This document shows, piece after piece, positions 17,468 through 25,519 of a DNA stretch of 43,118 nt. The notes under the pieces were generated by a model that was not told where the DNA came from, searched no databases, and saw only the letters and a program-made list of their open reading frames with translations. The stretch is from assembly GCF_000403845.2 (NCBI RefSeq), contig NZ_KE159568.1:839463-882580 (forward strand), read 5' to 3'. Numbering within the stretch: position 1 is the stretch's first letter; each line of letters opens with the position of its first letter. The translations under genes were made by a program, and so were the position numbers. This DNA comes from Eubacterium sp. 14-2. GTDB taxonomy: Bacteria; Bacillota; Clostridia; Lachnospirales; Lachnospiraceae.

Positions 17468-19090
17468 ATGGTAAATTTTGTTATTTTTCTGGAATGTTTT
17501 GGCATTTGCCTGACTGTAATAGCGCTGCTGCTTCTCCTGAACGGAGATGGCACAAGAGAACAGAAACTGTTAATCTTTATTCTGTGCGGTTCACTGATAC
17601 AGAACGCAGGTTATTTACTGGAACTGACGGCCCCCACCGTGGAAGCTGCCATGACGGCAGTAACGGTGGAAAATATGGGTTCTGCCTTTGTTCCCCTGGG
17701 TTATTGCTGGTTTATTTATATTTACTGTTATATCACTCCTCCGAAGACACTTTTAAACGTTCTCAGCGTAATCAGTTTCTTTCTTCTGCCCACAGTCTTT
17801 TTTAACTGGAACGGCCTTTTCTATCAGGAGGTCCGATGGCTGGCAGATACGGATGGATTTCATTATGTCAGTATTACCTATGGCCCGCTGTATGTGTTTT
17901 TTCTGTTCAGCCGTATTGTCATTCCCTATGCACTTTGTATCTTTACATTACTGAGCGCCATCCGCGGACGGTCGGATCAGCAGGTCAACCGCCAGTACTG
18001 GACAATTCTTGGAATTTCCACCCTTCCTGTTATTGTACTGATCGCCTATATCTTTAAACTGGTAAAAATATTCGATTTCACACCGGTGACACTGACCATT
18101 TCCATGTCTCTTGTGGTCATCGTGGTCTGGAGCCGGCGTAATTATGATTTCCGCCATCTGGCGGCGGCAAAGGTTCTGGAAAGTCTGGGCGACGGCGTAA
18201 TCACCCTGGACGACCATGACCGGCTGGTCAGCTATAACAAAGCGGCGGCAGAAATCTTCACCCGTCTGCCTGCCCACAAGCTGGGAGAAAATATCCGGGT
18301 AGTGGAAGATTTTCAGGAGGAAATGCTGAATGAAAACGTTACCCGGAGTTTTTCCATCAACGGGCGGCATTATGAAAGCCACAGCAGGCATATTGTGGAT
18401 GAAAACGGCAAAATACAGGGCTGTACTATTTTAATTCTGGATATGACCGATACAAAGGCCTATATCAATGAAATCAAGCGCGTACGCCAGCAGGCAGAAA
18501 AAGCCAGCATTGCAAAAAGTGAATTTCTTGCCAATATGTCCCACGAGATACGCACCCCCATGAACGCCATTATCGGCCTGAATGATATTATCATGGAAGA
18601 ATGCGGGGATACGGAAATCTATGCCCATGCCAAAGATGTGCAGTCTGCGGCAAAAAATCTGCTGGCAATTATCAATGACATTCTGGACCTTTCCAAAGTG
18701 GAAGCCGGTAAAATGGAACTGGTGTACGAAAATTACTACATAAAAGTGATTGCAAACGAGATTGTGGGAATCATGGATATGGCGGCTTCCCAGCGGGGAA
18801 TTATCCTCAAATATGAGTGCGACCAGACGATTCCCTGCCGCTACAACGGCGATGACGGAAGAATCCGGCAGATTCTGATTAATATTCTCAACAATGCCAT
18901 TAAATTCACGAAAAAAGGATATGTACGGGTATATATAAGCGGAAAACCAGGGGCAGACAAGGAACTACTGTTACAATTACCATTCCTCAGAAAATCGTGG
19001 ACAGACGCCCGATTTCGGAAATGCCGGAACTTCCGCAGACAGAACAGAAACTCACAGATACTTTTACCGCCCCTGGTATCCGGGTACTGA
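17468..19090 (+). pseudogene. Hybrid sensor histidine kinase, N-terminal part, truncated in ATPase domain
   Basis: Membrane sensor kinase with about seven transmembrane helices (first ~240 residues, beginning VNFVIFLECFGICLTV), a PAS-like domain, and a HisKA phosphoacceptor NMSHEIRTPMNAIIG. The HATPase domain stops after its N box (ILINILNNAIKFTKKGY). The G1, F and G2 boxes, about 70 residues, are missing and the frame shifts near 18,955; the last ~35 residues are out-of-frame translation. The lost G2-end segment TTVTITIPQ resumes in another frame at 18,961 and leads into the receiver domain. Without G1/G2 it cannot bind ATP. The start at 17468 is chosen as the ATG before the first helix; a longer GTG start at 17414 is open but unlikely. 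Confidence 0.8.
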
Positions 19091-20115
19091 TTGTGGACGA
19101 CAATGTCATCAACCGCAAGGTTGCCAGAGGATTTCTGAAAAATTACGCCTTTGATCTGACAGAAGCAGAAAACGGACCGGAAGCCATCGAACTGGTGCGC
19201 AATATCCGATATGATATTATCTTTATGGATCATATGATGCCCGGCATGGACGGCATTGAGGCGGCGGAGATTATCCGCAGAGACTGTGGGGAAAACGGAA
19301 CCACACCTGTTATGGTTGCACTGACCGCCAATGCCATGGAAGGTATGCGGGAGCATTTCCTGAAATGCGGTTTTCAGGATTTCATTTCCAAACCTCTGGA
19401 CAGAAAAGAGCTGAACCAGCTTCTGCTGCGCTGGATTCCGGAAAAACACAGAAAGCAAAAAGAGCTTCCGGAAGAAGCCAGACCTCTGGACCCGTCAGAA
19501 TTTAAGATTGACGGGTTGGACATAAACGCCGCCATGGAATATTTTTCCGGCGATGAAGACAGCTTTGTGGATTTGCTGGAGCTTTATTGCATGGATGGAA
19601 AACGCAAAACAGCGCTTCTGCATGAACTTGTGGATTCAGATATTTTACATTATCAGATAGAGGTACACGGACTTAAGAGCGCTTCTGCCAATATCGGAGC
19701 CATGGAGGTTTCAGCCATGGCCCGTGCACAGGAAAATGCCGCCGCACAGGGAGACAGCGCATTTATCACGGAACAGTTTCCGGTGCTGATGGCTGAATAT
19801 GAAACCCTTCTGGCAAATATCGAACAGTTTCTGGAAGGACGCAGACAGGAAGATGACGGAGCAGAAAAACTTCCCGGTCTGCCGATTCAGGAGCTGGCAG
19901 AACAGACTGAGGCAGCTCTGGAAGAACTGAAGCATTTTCGCTCCCGGAACTGTGCGGAAAGAGTGGAGGGAATGCTGCTCCATGAACTGCCGGAAGAAGT
20001 CGGAAAACGACTGTTGCAGATACGGGAGCAACTGAGATTATATGAGGATGACAATGCGGAAGATTTGCTGAGTCAGCTTCTGAGCATACTCAAAAAGGAG
20101 GAGGAAGTCAAATGA
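18961..20115 (+). pseudogene. C-terminal receiver-HPt half of the broken hybrid kinase
   Basis: The frame runs from the end of the HATPase domain (GTTVTITIPQ at 18961) through a REC domain (VLIVDDN; phosphoacceptor Asp in FMDHMMPGMDG; the Lys in ISKPLD) to an HPt domain with the His in EVHGLKSASANIG. A possible GTG start at 18997 has no ribosome site, so this half is probably not made independently. It ends by overlapping the next response regulator gene (TGA/ATG at 20112-20115). The domains themselves are intact, which suggests the deletion is recent. Confidence 0.75.
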
Positions 20116-20525
20116 GTCAAACAGAATGCAGCGATTCCAGAAAACGCATTTTAGCGGTAGACGATAATGCTATTGTCTTAACAAGAATTTCAAATATCCT
20201 GCAGAATGATTATGACGTAATCACGGTCAATTCAGGAATACGGGCTTTAAAGTATCTGGAAATGGAAAAACCGGACCTGATTCTCCTGGACATTCAGATG
20301 GAACAGAAGAACGGTATCGAAACCCTGCAGGAAATACGCGGAATGGATGATATGGCTGACATACCGGTTATCATGCTTACCGGCGTGGAAGATAAGGACT
20401 TTGTCCTGTCCAGCGCCAGACTGGGAATCTGCGATTACATACTGAAGCCTTTCAGTACTGATAATCTGATTAAAAGAATCCGCCGGGTCTTTGAGCCGGA
20501 AAATACCGCAAATGTGGAATCATGA
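20112..20525 (+). CDS. Single-domain response regulator
   Basis: 137-aa protein consisting of one CheY-like receiver domain: acidic pair Asp17/Asp18 in LAVDDNA, phosphoacceptor Asp60 in LILLDIQM, conserved Thr in VIMLTG and Lys in ILKPFS. There is no output domain. It follows the broken hybrid kinase with a 4-bp overlap and AAGGAGGAGG upstream, so it was part of the same phosphorelay. With the kinase disabled its phosphate donor is unknown. A hairpin terminator follows at 20573. Confidence 0.9.
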   Translation: MSQTECSDSRKRILAVDDNAIVLTRISNILQNDYDVITVNSGIRALKYLEMEKPDLILLDIQMEQKNGIETLQEIRGMDDMADIPVIMLTGVEDKDFVLSSARLGICDYILKPFSTDNLIKRIRRVFEPENTANVES

Positions 20526-20572
20526 TATAAAACCCTGTGATATAAACAGTCATTGTTTTTTACACGGTCTCT

Positions 20573-20603
20573 GCCCCTGCATAACCCGCAGGGGCCCTTT
20601 TAT
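20573..20603 (+). terminator. Terminator after the response regulator
   Basis: GC-rich stem GCCCCTGC (20573-20580) / GCAGGGGC (20588-20595) with a 7-nt loop, then CCTTTTATT. It lies 48 bp after the stop codon and between convergent genes. Confidence 0.85.
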
Positions 20604-20633
20604 TCATCTGTTTGCCTTTCAGTCAAAGTATTT

Positions 20634-21455
20634 TCACAGGATTTCATTCATGCTTCCGGTGCGGTATCCCTCCAGATCCAGGGACACATAGGTAAATCCG
20701 TATTCCCGAAACTGCCTGATAACCCCCTCCCTGATTTCTTCCTGAAACAGTCTGGTAAACTCTTCAGGCAGCACTTCAATTCTGGCCATGGTACCGTGTA
20801 TCCGGACTCTGAACTGGGAAAATCCCAGCTTAAGCAGAAGCTGTTCCGCCTGTTCCACCATGGCAAGTTTTTCTTCTGTGATGGTTTCTCCATAAGGAAA
20901 CCGGGAAGCAAGACAGGCAAAGGACGGTTTCTTCCAGGTAGCCAGTCCCATTTCTTTTGACAGCAGCCGGATTTCCCCTTTGGTCAGTCCGGCTTCCCGC
21001 AGAGGGCTTCTGACGCCAAGCTCTGCCACTGCCTGCATACCGGGTCTGTAATCCCCCTCATCATCCACATTGGAGCCTTCCGCCACGCAGTTTATCCCCT
21101 GCTTTTCTGCAATTTCCCTGACTGTTTGAAGGAACGTTCTTTTGCAGAAATAACAGCGGTTGGGAGAATTCTGCCAGAAACCCTCAATTTCCAGTTCCCG
21201 GAATTCAAAAACAATCTGGCGGATTCCCTCTTTCCTGCAGAATTCCTCTGCTTCCTCCAGTTCCCGTCCCGGAAAGGCGAAAGACCTGGCTGTAACCGCA
21301 AGTACCTGTAAACCAGGAACCTCCTTAGCTGCTTTCAGCAGAAAAGTGGAATCCACGCCGCCGGAAAAGGCCACGGCCACACTGCCCATGGAGCTGAGAT
21401 TCTGTTTTAACCGTTCCAGTTTTCTATTTGCTGCTTCTTTTGCTTTTTCTGTCAT
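20634..21455 (-). CDS. larE: LarE-like ATP-dependent sulfur transferase
   Basis: LarE family enzymes adenylate and thiolate a pyridinium dicarboxylate precursor of the nickel-pincer (NPN) cofactor of lactate racemase. The 273-aa PP-loop protein has FSGGVDS (30-36), the LarE block CLASRFPYGE, and three cysteines at 101, 104 (NRCYFCK) and 181 (FACLASR). Three-Cys LarE proteins are reported to hold a [4Fe-4S] cluster that supplies sulfur catalytically, unlike the single sacrificial Cys of Lactiplantibacillus. No larA, larB or larC lies in the window. RBS GGAGG is upstream; it follows the MgtC-type gene by 54 bp and may share its transcript. Confidence 0.88.
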   Translation of the reverse strand: MTEKAKEAANRKLERLKQNLSSMGSVAVAFSGGVDSTFLLKAAKEVPGLQVLAVTARSFAFPGRELEEAEEFCRKEGIRQIVFEFRELEIEGFWQNSPNRCYFCKRTFLQTVREIAEKQGINCVAEGSNVDDEGDYRPGMQAVAELGVRSPLREAGLTKGEIRLLSKEMGLATWKKPSFACLASRFPYGETITEEKLAMVEQAEQLLLKLGFSQFRVRIHGTMARIEVLPEEFTRLFQEEIREGVIRQFREYGFTYVSLDLEGYRTGSMNEIL

Positions 21456-21509
21456 AATTTCCTCCGTTTTTCCGGTTCAGACAGCCTCAGGCGGTAAAAA
21501 CACCTGGGC

Positions 21510-22199
21510 TTAAATCGTAATCTTTCTGATTTCCTGATATTTTTCTGCAAATTCCGTGAGATGAAACAGTTCTTTTCCCTGAGACGTCCGCACCAGCATT
21601 TCCAGGCGGATACGGTTTCCCTTTTTTACCGTGCGGAATTTCAGAATCCGGCACTGGTAAGTCTCTTCCAGTTCCTTTTTTATCTCTCCGCCAATCCGGC
21701 TTCCTGCATCCGTGGTGAAAATATATTCCACCTCCACCTCGTACACATCTTTTATAATATGGGAGAGTTTGCCCTGACGCCCCAGAAAAATTTCCACCAG
21801 CACCACAATAACCGTGGTACAGATTCCGATGAGATACAGGCCTGCTCCCACTGCCATGCCCACGCCTACCGTAGCCCAGATTCCGGCCGATGTGGTGATT
21901 CCGCTTACATTTTTATTGCGGGAAAAAATAACCCCGGAACCCAGAAATCCAATGGCGGCCACTGCTCCCGCTGCAATTCTGGCAGGATCCACCCGCACAT
22001 ACTGCCCCACCACGTCCTGAAATCCATATTTGGACAGCACAATCATCAATGCCGAGGAAACGGCCACAATCACATGGGTGCGAAGGCCCGCTGTTTTCTT
22101 CCGGCTTTCCCGCTCATAACCTATCAGACCGCCGCAGAAGCCTGCCAGCAAAATTCTGGCCATCCATTCTGTCTGCCGTATGAAATCTGTCAGCTTCAT
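21510..22199 (-). CDS. MgtC/SapB family membrane protein
   Basis: 229-aa inner-membrane protein. The MgtC core is clear: LLAGFCGGLIGYERE, AGLRTHVIV, the RIAAGAVAAIGFLGSGVIF helix and TTSAGIWATVGVGMAVGAG, followed by a cytosolic ~80-aa C-terminal domain. Family members modulate magnesium-limited growth or ATP synthase; most chromosomal clostridial copies are uncharacterised. The ATG at 22199 is chosen because AAGGAGGG lies directly upstream and the family starts there; an in-frame extension to 22361 crosses the promoter region. Confidence 0.9.
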   Translation of the reverse strand: MKLTDFIRQTEWMARILLAGFCGGLIGYERESRKKTAGLRTHVIVAVSSALMIVLSKYGFQDVVGQYVRVDPARIAAGAVAAIGFLGSGVIFSRNKNVSGITTSAGIWATVGVGMAVGAGLYLIGICTTVIVVLVEIFLGRQGKLSHIIKDVYEVEVEYIFTTDAGSRIGGEIKKELEETYQCRILKFRTVKKGNRIRLEMLVRTSQGKELFHLTEFAEKYQEIRKITI

Positions 22200-22221
22200 A
22201 TCATCCCTCCTTCTGTGGGAA

Positions 22222-22230
22222 AGTATACCA
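22222..22230 (-). promoter_or_regulatory. Extended -10 upstream of the MgtC-type gene
   Basis: The minus strand reads TGGTATACT (TGnTATACT), an extended -10 about 23 bp before the start codon. No convincing -35 box is present at 16-18 bp. Start of transcription is predicted near 22215. Confidence 0.45.
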
Positions 22231-22281
22231 CATTTCTCTCTGCTTTTGGCAGGAAACTTCCCTGTCCTTTTGAATTCCTTA

Positions 22282-22310
22282 TTGAAAAAATGCATTTGCA
22301 GGCATATAAT
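22282..22310 (+). promoter_or_regulatory. asnA promoter
   Basis: TTGAAA (22282-22287), 17 bp, TATAAT (22305-22310). The leader to the asnA ATG is only about 35 nt, too short for a T-box or other riboswitch. Confidence 0.85.
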
Positions 22311-22352
22311 GATACTCGGACCTGAAAAGAACCTCACAGTAAGGAGATCATT

Positions 22353-23363
22353 ATGAAACATTTAATAATACCGGACAATTACCAGCCTCAGCTTGATTTA
22401 CACGATACCCAGGTTGCCATCAAGACAGTGAAAGATTTCTTCCAGAATCTGCTGTCGGAGCGTCTGAATCTGCAGCGTGTATCCGCACCCCTGTTTGTTG
22501 ACCCGGATTCCGGCCTGAACGACAACCTTAACGGTGTGGAACGCCCGGTTACGTTTGGCATTAAGGAACAGAATGAAAAAGCTGCGGAAATTGTGCATTC
22601 CCTGGCAAAATGGAAACGTTATGCACTGAAAAAATACGGTTTTTCCCTGGGAGAGGGGCTTTACACGGATATGAACGCCATCCGGCGGGACGAAGAAACA
22701 GACAATATCCATTCCATTTTTGTAGATCAGTGGGACTGGGAAAAAGTCATTTCCGGAGAAGACCGGAATATGGAATATTTAAAAGAAACGGTTCGGAATG
22801 TATACAAAGTCCTCCGCAAAACAGAAAAATATATGGCTATCCGCTATGATTACATAGAGGAAATCCTTCCTCCTGATATTTTCTTTCTCACCACTCAGGA
22901 ACTGGAAGACCGGTTCCCGGAATCTGCCCCCAAAGAACGGGAACTGCTGATTGCCAGAGAAAAGGGCGCTGTATGCATTATGCAGATTGGTGACAGACTG
23001 GCCTCCGGGGAACCCCATGACGGCAGAGCTCCGGACTATGACGACTGGGCCCTGAACGCTGATATTGTGGTATATTATCCGGTTCTGGACATTGCGCTGG
23101 AGCTTTCCTCCATGGGAATCCGGGTAGACCGTCAGGCTCTTCTTGAGCAGCTTGAAAAAGCCGGCTGTCCGGAACGGGCCGAACTTCCCTTCCAGAAATC
23201 CATCCTGCGGGAAGAGCTTCCCTTTACCATCGGCGGCGGCATCGGCCAGTCCCGTATCTGTATGTTTTTCCTGCGGAAAGCCCATATCGGCGAGGTGCAG
23301 TCCTCTCTCTGGAAAGAAGACGTGATACAGGAAACAGAAAAACACGGCATTCCCCTGTTATAG
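22353..23363 (+). CDS. asnA: Aspartate-ammonia ligase
   Basis: AsnA makes asparagine from aspartate, ammonia and ATP, releasing AMP. The 336-aa protein has the family length and the typical elements: the N-terminal TQVAIKTVKDFF, the FGIKEQNEKAAEIVHSLAKW segment, IRRDEE, DQWDWEKVI and the class II synthetase-like GGGIGQSR near the C-terminus. AAGGAG lies 8 nt before the ATG. It is monocistronic, with its own promoter and a double-hairpin terminator. Confidence 0.97.
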   Translation: MKHLIIPDNYQPQLDLHDTQVAIKTVKDFFQNLLSERLNLQRVSAPLFVDPDSGLNDNLNGVERPVTFGIKEQNEKAAEIVHSLAKWKRYALKKYGFSLGEGLYTDMNAIRRDEETDNIHSIFVDQWDWEKVISGEDRNMEYLKETVRNVYKVLRKTEKYMAIRYDYIEEILPPDIFFLTTQELEDRFPESAPKERELLIAREKGAVCIMQIGDRLASGEPHDGRAPDYDDWALNADIVVYYPVLDIALELSSMGIRVDRQALLEQLEKAGCPERAELPFQKSILREELPFTIGGGIGQSRICMFFLRKAHIGEVQSSLWKEDVIQETEKHGIPLL

Positions 23364-23371
23364 CAGACATC

Positions 23372-23436
23372 AGGAGGAGCATCCGGCAAAACAGGATGCT
23401 CCTCCTCAATAAGGCCCCTTTACGGGGTTCTTTTTT
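23372..23436 (+). terminator. Tandem hairpins ending asnA (convergent with ptsI)
   Basis: First hairpin: 13-bp stem AGGAGGAGCATCC (23372-23384) / GGATGCTCCTCCT (23394-23406). Second: CCCC/GGGG (23415-23418, 23424-23427) followed by TTCTTTTTT. The second with its T-run is a rho-independent terminator on the plus strand. The long first hairpin may also block minus-strand transcripts leaving ptsI. Confidence 0.8.
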
Positions 23437-25063
23437 ACTGCTCTATACATGTCTCCCGGACAATTTTTCTTACCCGCAGCACCATGGACGGAGATACTGA
23501 CAATTCATCCACACCCATCTTCAGGAAGGTTTCTGTCAGGCTCAGATCTGCCCCCAGTTCTCCGCAGATACCTGCCCAGATACCTGCTGCATGGGCATTT
23601 TTCACCACCATCTCAATCATACGCAGAACTGCCCTGTGATGAGGGTTATAGAAGTCTCCCAGTTTTGCATTCTGCCGGTCCACAGCCAGGGTATACTGGG
23701 TCAGATCGTTGGTTCCGATGCTGAAAAAGTCTACTTCTTCTGCCAGTTCATCACTGACCATCACCGCTGCCGGCGTCTCTATCATAACCCCCAGTTCCAC
23801 CTCTTTAAAGGGAACGGAAAGTTCGGTCAGTTCCTGTTTCACTTCCTCCACAATTTCTTTGATTTTTCTCACTTCTTCCACAGAAGTAATCATGGGGAAC
23901 ATAATGGCAATCTGACCATAATTAGAAGCCCGATACAGGGCCCGGAGCTGGGTTTTAAAAATTTCCGGCTGTTTCAGGCAGATACGGATGGCCCGATAGC
24001 CCATGGCCGGATTTTCTTCTTTGTCCAGATTAAAATAATCCACCGTCTTATCTGCTCCGATATCCAATGTGCGGATAATCACTTTCTTGCCTGCCATATT
24101 TTCCGCCACTGCTTTGTAAGCCTTGAACTGATCCTCCTCTGTGGGAAAATCGCTGCTTTCCAGATACAGAAATTCACTTCGAAACAGCCCGATTCCTCTG
24201 GCATCATTCTTCAGCACATTGGCCACATCAGAAGGATTTCCGATATTGGCGTAGAGTTTTAAGGGTTTTCCGTCCAGTGTCACGTCTTCTTTGCCCTTCT
24301 GCTCCTGAAGCAGCTCTTTCTCCGCCATGCATTCCGCCATTTTTTCTTCCATGCGTTTTCTGGTTTCCTCATCCGGGTCAACATAGATTTCTCCGGTAAA
24401 ACCGTCCACAATCACATATTTCCCGTCGTATTCAGGATCCAGCACCATATCAGCCTGAATCACCGCCGGAATATCCATGGTTCTGGCAAGTATGGCTGTA
24501 TGGGAATTGGCAGAGCCCTGTCTGGTCACAATGGCAAGCAGTTTGTCTTTTTCAAACTGCACCGTTTCGCTGGGAGCCAGATCCTCCGCCGCAATCACCA
24601 CCGGTTCTTTCAATACCTCCGTACTGCTCTGGGTATTGCCAAGAATCCCCAGCAGCCGCTCGGAAATGTCCCGTACGTCCGCAGCCCGCCCCTGCATATA
24701 GGCGTCGTCCATGGACGCAAACATCTCTGCAAAGTTATCGCTGGTCTGGGCTACTGCATATTCCGCATTAATCTGCTGCTCTTTTATCATATAGTGGATG
24801 GATTCCAGATAGTCCAGATCCTCTAACATCATCTGATGTACCTCAAAAATCATGGCATTGGCTTCCCCCACATCTTTCAGGGCTTTTTCGTACAACTCCT
24901 GAAGCTGCTGCAAAGCCAGCTTTCTGCCCTGTTCAAACCGGGCCATTTCCTGTTCCACATCCTCAATATGGCGACGTTCCACCTGGTTTTCATTTTTCTG
25001 AAAAATAAAAAGCCTGCCTGCGGCTACCCCGCCAAATGCACTGCTTCCACTGAATTTTATCAT
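23435..25063 (-). CDS. ptsI: PTS enzyme I (PEP-protein phosphotransferase)
   Basis: Transfers phosphate from PEP to HPr, the first step of all PTS sugar uptake. 542 aa, with the HPr-binding N-terminal helical domain, phosphohistidine His188 in GSANSHTAILAR, and the C-terminal PEP-binding barrel (GIGLFRSEFLYL, MGYRAIR, FFSIGTNDLTQY, GICGE). The ATG at 25063 has GGAG upstream; a longer in-frame start adds an unconserved stretch. It is the last gene of the fruR-fruK-fruA-ptsH-ptsI operon, so general PTS capacity here appears fructose-controlled. Confidence 0.96.
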   Translation of the reverse strand: MIKFSGSSAFGGVAAGRLFIFQKNENQVERRHIEDVEQEMARFEQGRKLALQQLQELYEKALKDVGEANAMIFEVHQMMLEDLDYLESIHYMIKEQQINAEYAVAQTSDNFAEMFASMDDAYMQGRAADVRDISERLLGILGNTQSSTEVLKEPVVIAAEDLAPSETVQFEKDKLLAIVTRQGSANSHTAILARTMDIPAVIQADMVLDPEYDGKYVIVDGFTGEIYVDPDEETRKRMEEKMAECMAEKELLQEQKGKEDVTLDGKPLKLYANIGNPSDVANVLKNDARGIGLFRSEFLYLESSDFPTEEDQFKAYKAVAENMAGKKVIIRTLDIGADKTVDYFNLDKEENPAMGYRAIRICLKQPEIFKTQLRALYRASNYGQIAIMFPMITSVEEVRKIKEIVEEVKQELTELSVPFKEVELGVMIETPAAVMVSDELAEEVDFFSIGTNDLTQYTLAVDRQNAKLGDFYNPHHRAVLRMIEMVVKNAHAAGIWAGICGELGADLSLTETFLKMGVDELSVSPSMVLRVRKIVRETCIEQ

Positions 25064-25170
25064 TAGGCCGCTCCTTTCCACACGGACAGATTCCGGCAGC
25101 TGTGAAGCTGCGGCCCAATTCTGAAGAACCATTCACCGGGCTTCACAACTGCCTGTTTCCAGCTTACTGT

Positions 25171-25428
25171 TTACAGGTTTTCCTGAAAAAATGCTTCCAG
25201 GGTACTGCAGGCTGTCTCCTCGTCCTCCCCTTCAATTTTCACGGTTACCAGGTTATCCTTTTTTACTCCAAGGCTCATAATACCGAAAATCCGCTTTGCG
25301 TCCACTTCTTTTCCATCTTTGGCAATGGTAATTTTGCTGGCGAATTTTCCTGCTTCTTTTACAAAAAGTCCTGCAGGCCTTGCGTGGATTCCTTCGGGGT
25401 CTGTGATTATGTACTCGAATGTTTTCAT
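25171..25428 (-). CDS. ptsH: HPr-type phosphocarrier, Ser46 replaced by Arg
   Basis: 85-aa phosphocarrier that receives phosphate from enzyme I on His15 (GIHARPAG) and passes it to EIIA domains. The start at 25428 has AAAGGAG upstream and gives the standard length. Position 46, the serine phosphorylated by HPr kinase in Gram-positive bacteria, is Arg here (DAKRIFGIMSLG; codon CGG). So this HPr cannot be P-Ser regulated or act as a CcpA co-repressor. Its location in the fru operon suggests a fructose-dedicated HPr, comparable to the FPr/Crh-type specialisation seen elsewhere. Confidence 0.95.
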   Translation of the reverse strand: MKTFEYIITDPEGIHARPAGLFVKEAGKFASKITIAKDGKEVDAKRIFGIMSLGVKKDNLVTVKIEGEDEETACSTLEAFFQENL

Positions 25429-25472
25429 GTTTTTTCTCCTTTTCATCTTTTCATTATTATTATCTGAATCCC

Positions 25473-25495
25473 GGCGCCGGCAGAAATCCGGCGCC
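25473..25495 (-). other. Intercistronic hairpin fruA-ptsH
   Basis: Perfect 8-bp GC stem GGCGCCGG (25473-25480) / CCGGCGCC (25488-25495) with a 7-nt loop in the 91-bp gap. No T-run follows on the minus strand, so it is more likely an RNA stability or partial-attenuation element than a terminator. It could set the ratio of ptsHI to fruA message. Confidence 0.5.
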
Positions 25496-25519
25496 TGAAC
25501 TGAGTTCTTTTTTCTGCAA

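Noticed and set aside
20634-21455. LarE as a sulfur supplier for DNA phosphorothioation
   Set aside because: It is separated by the kinase locus, on a different transcript, and the Ssp operon has its own desulfurase.
22311-22352. T-box or riboswitch in the asnA leader
   Set aside because: The leader is only about 35 nt with no specifier or antiterminator structure.
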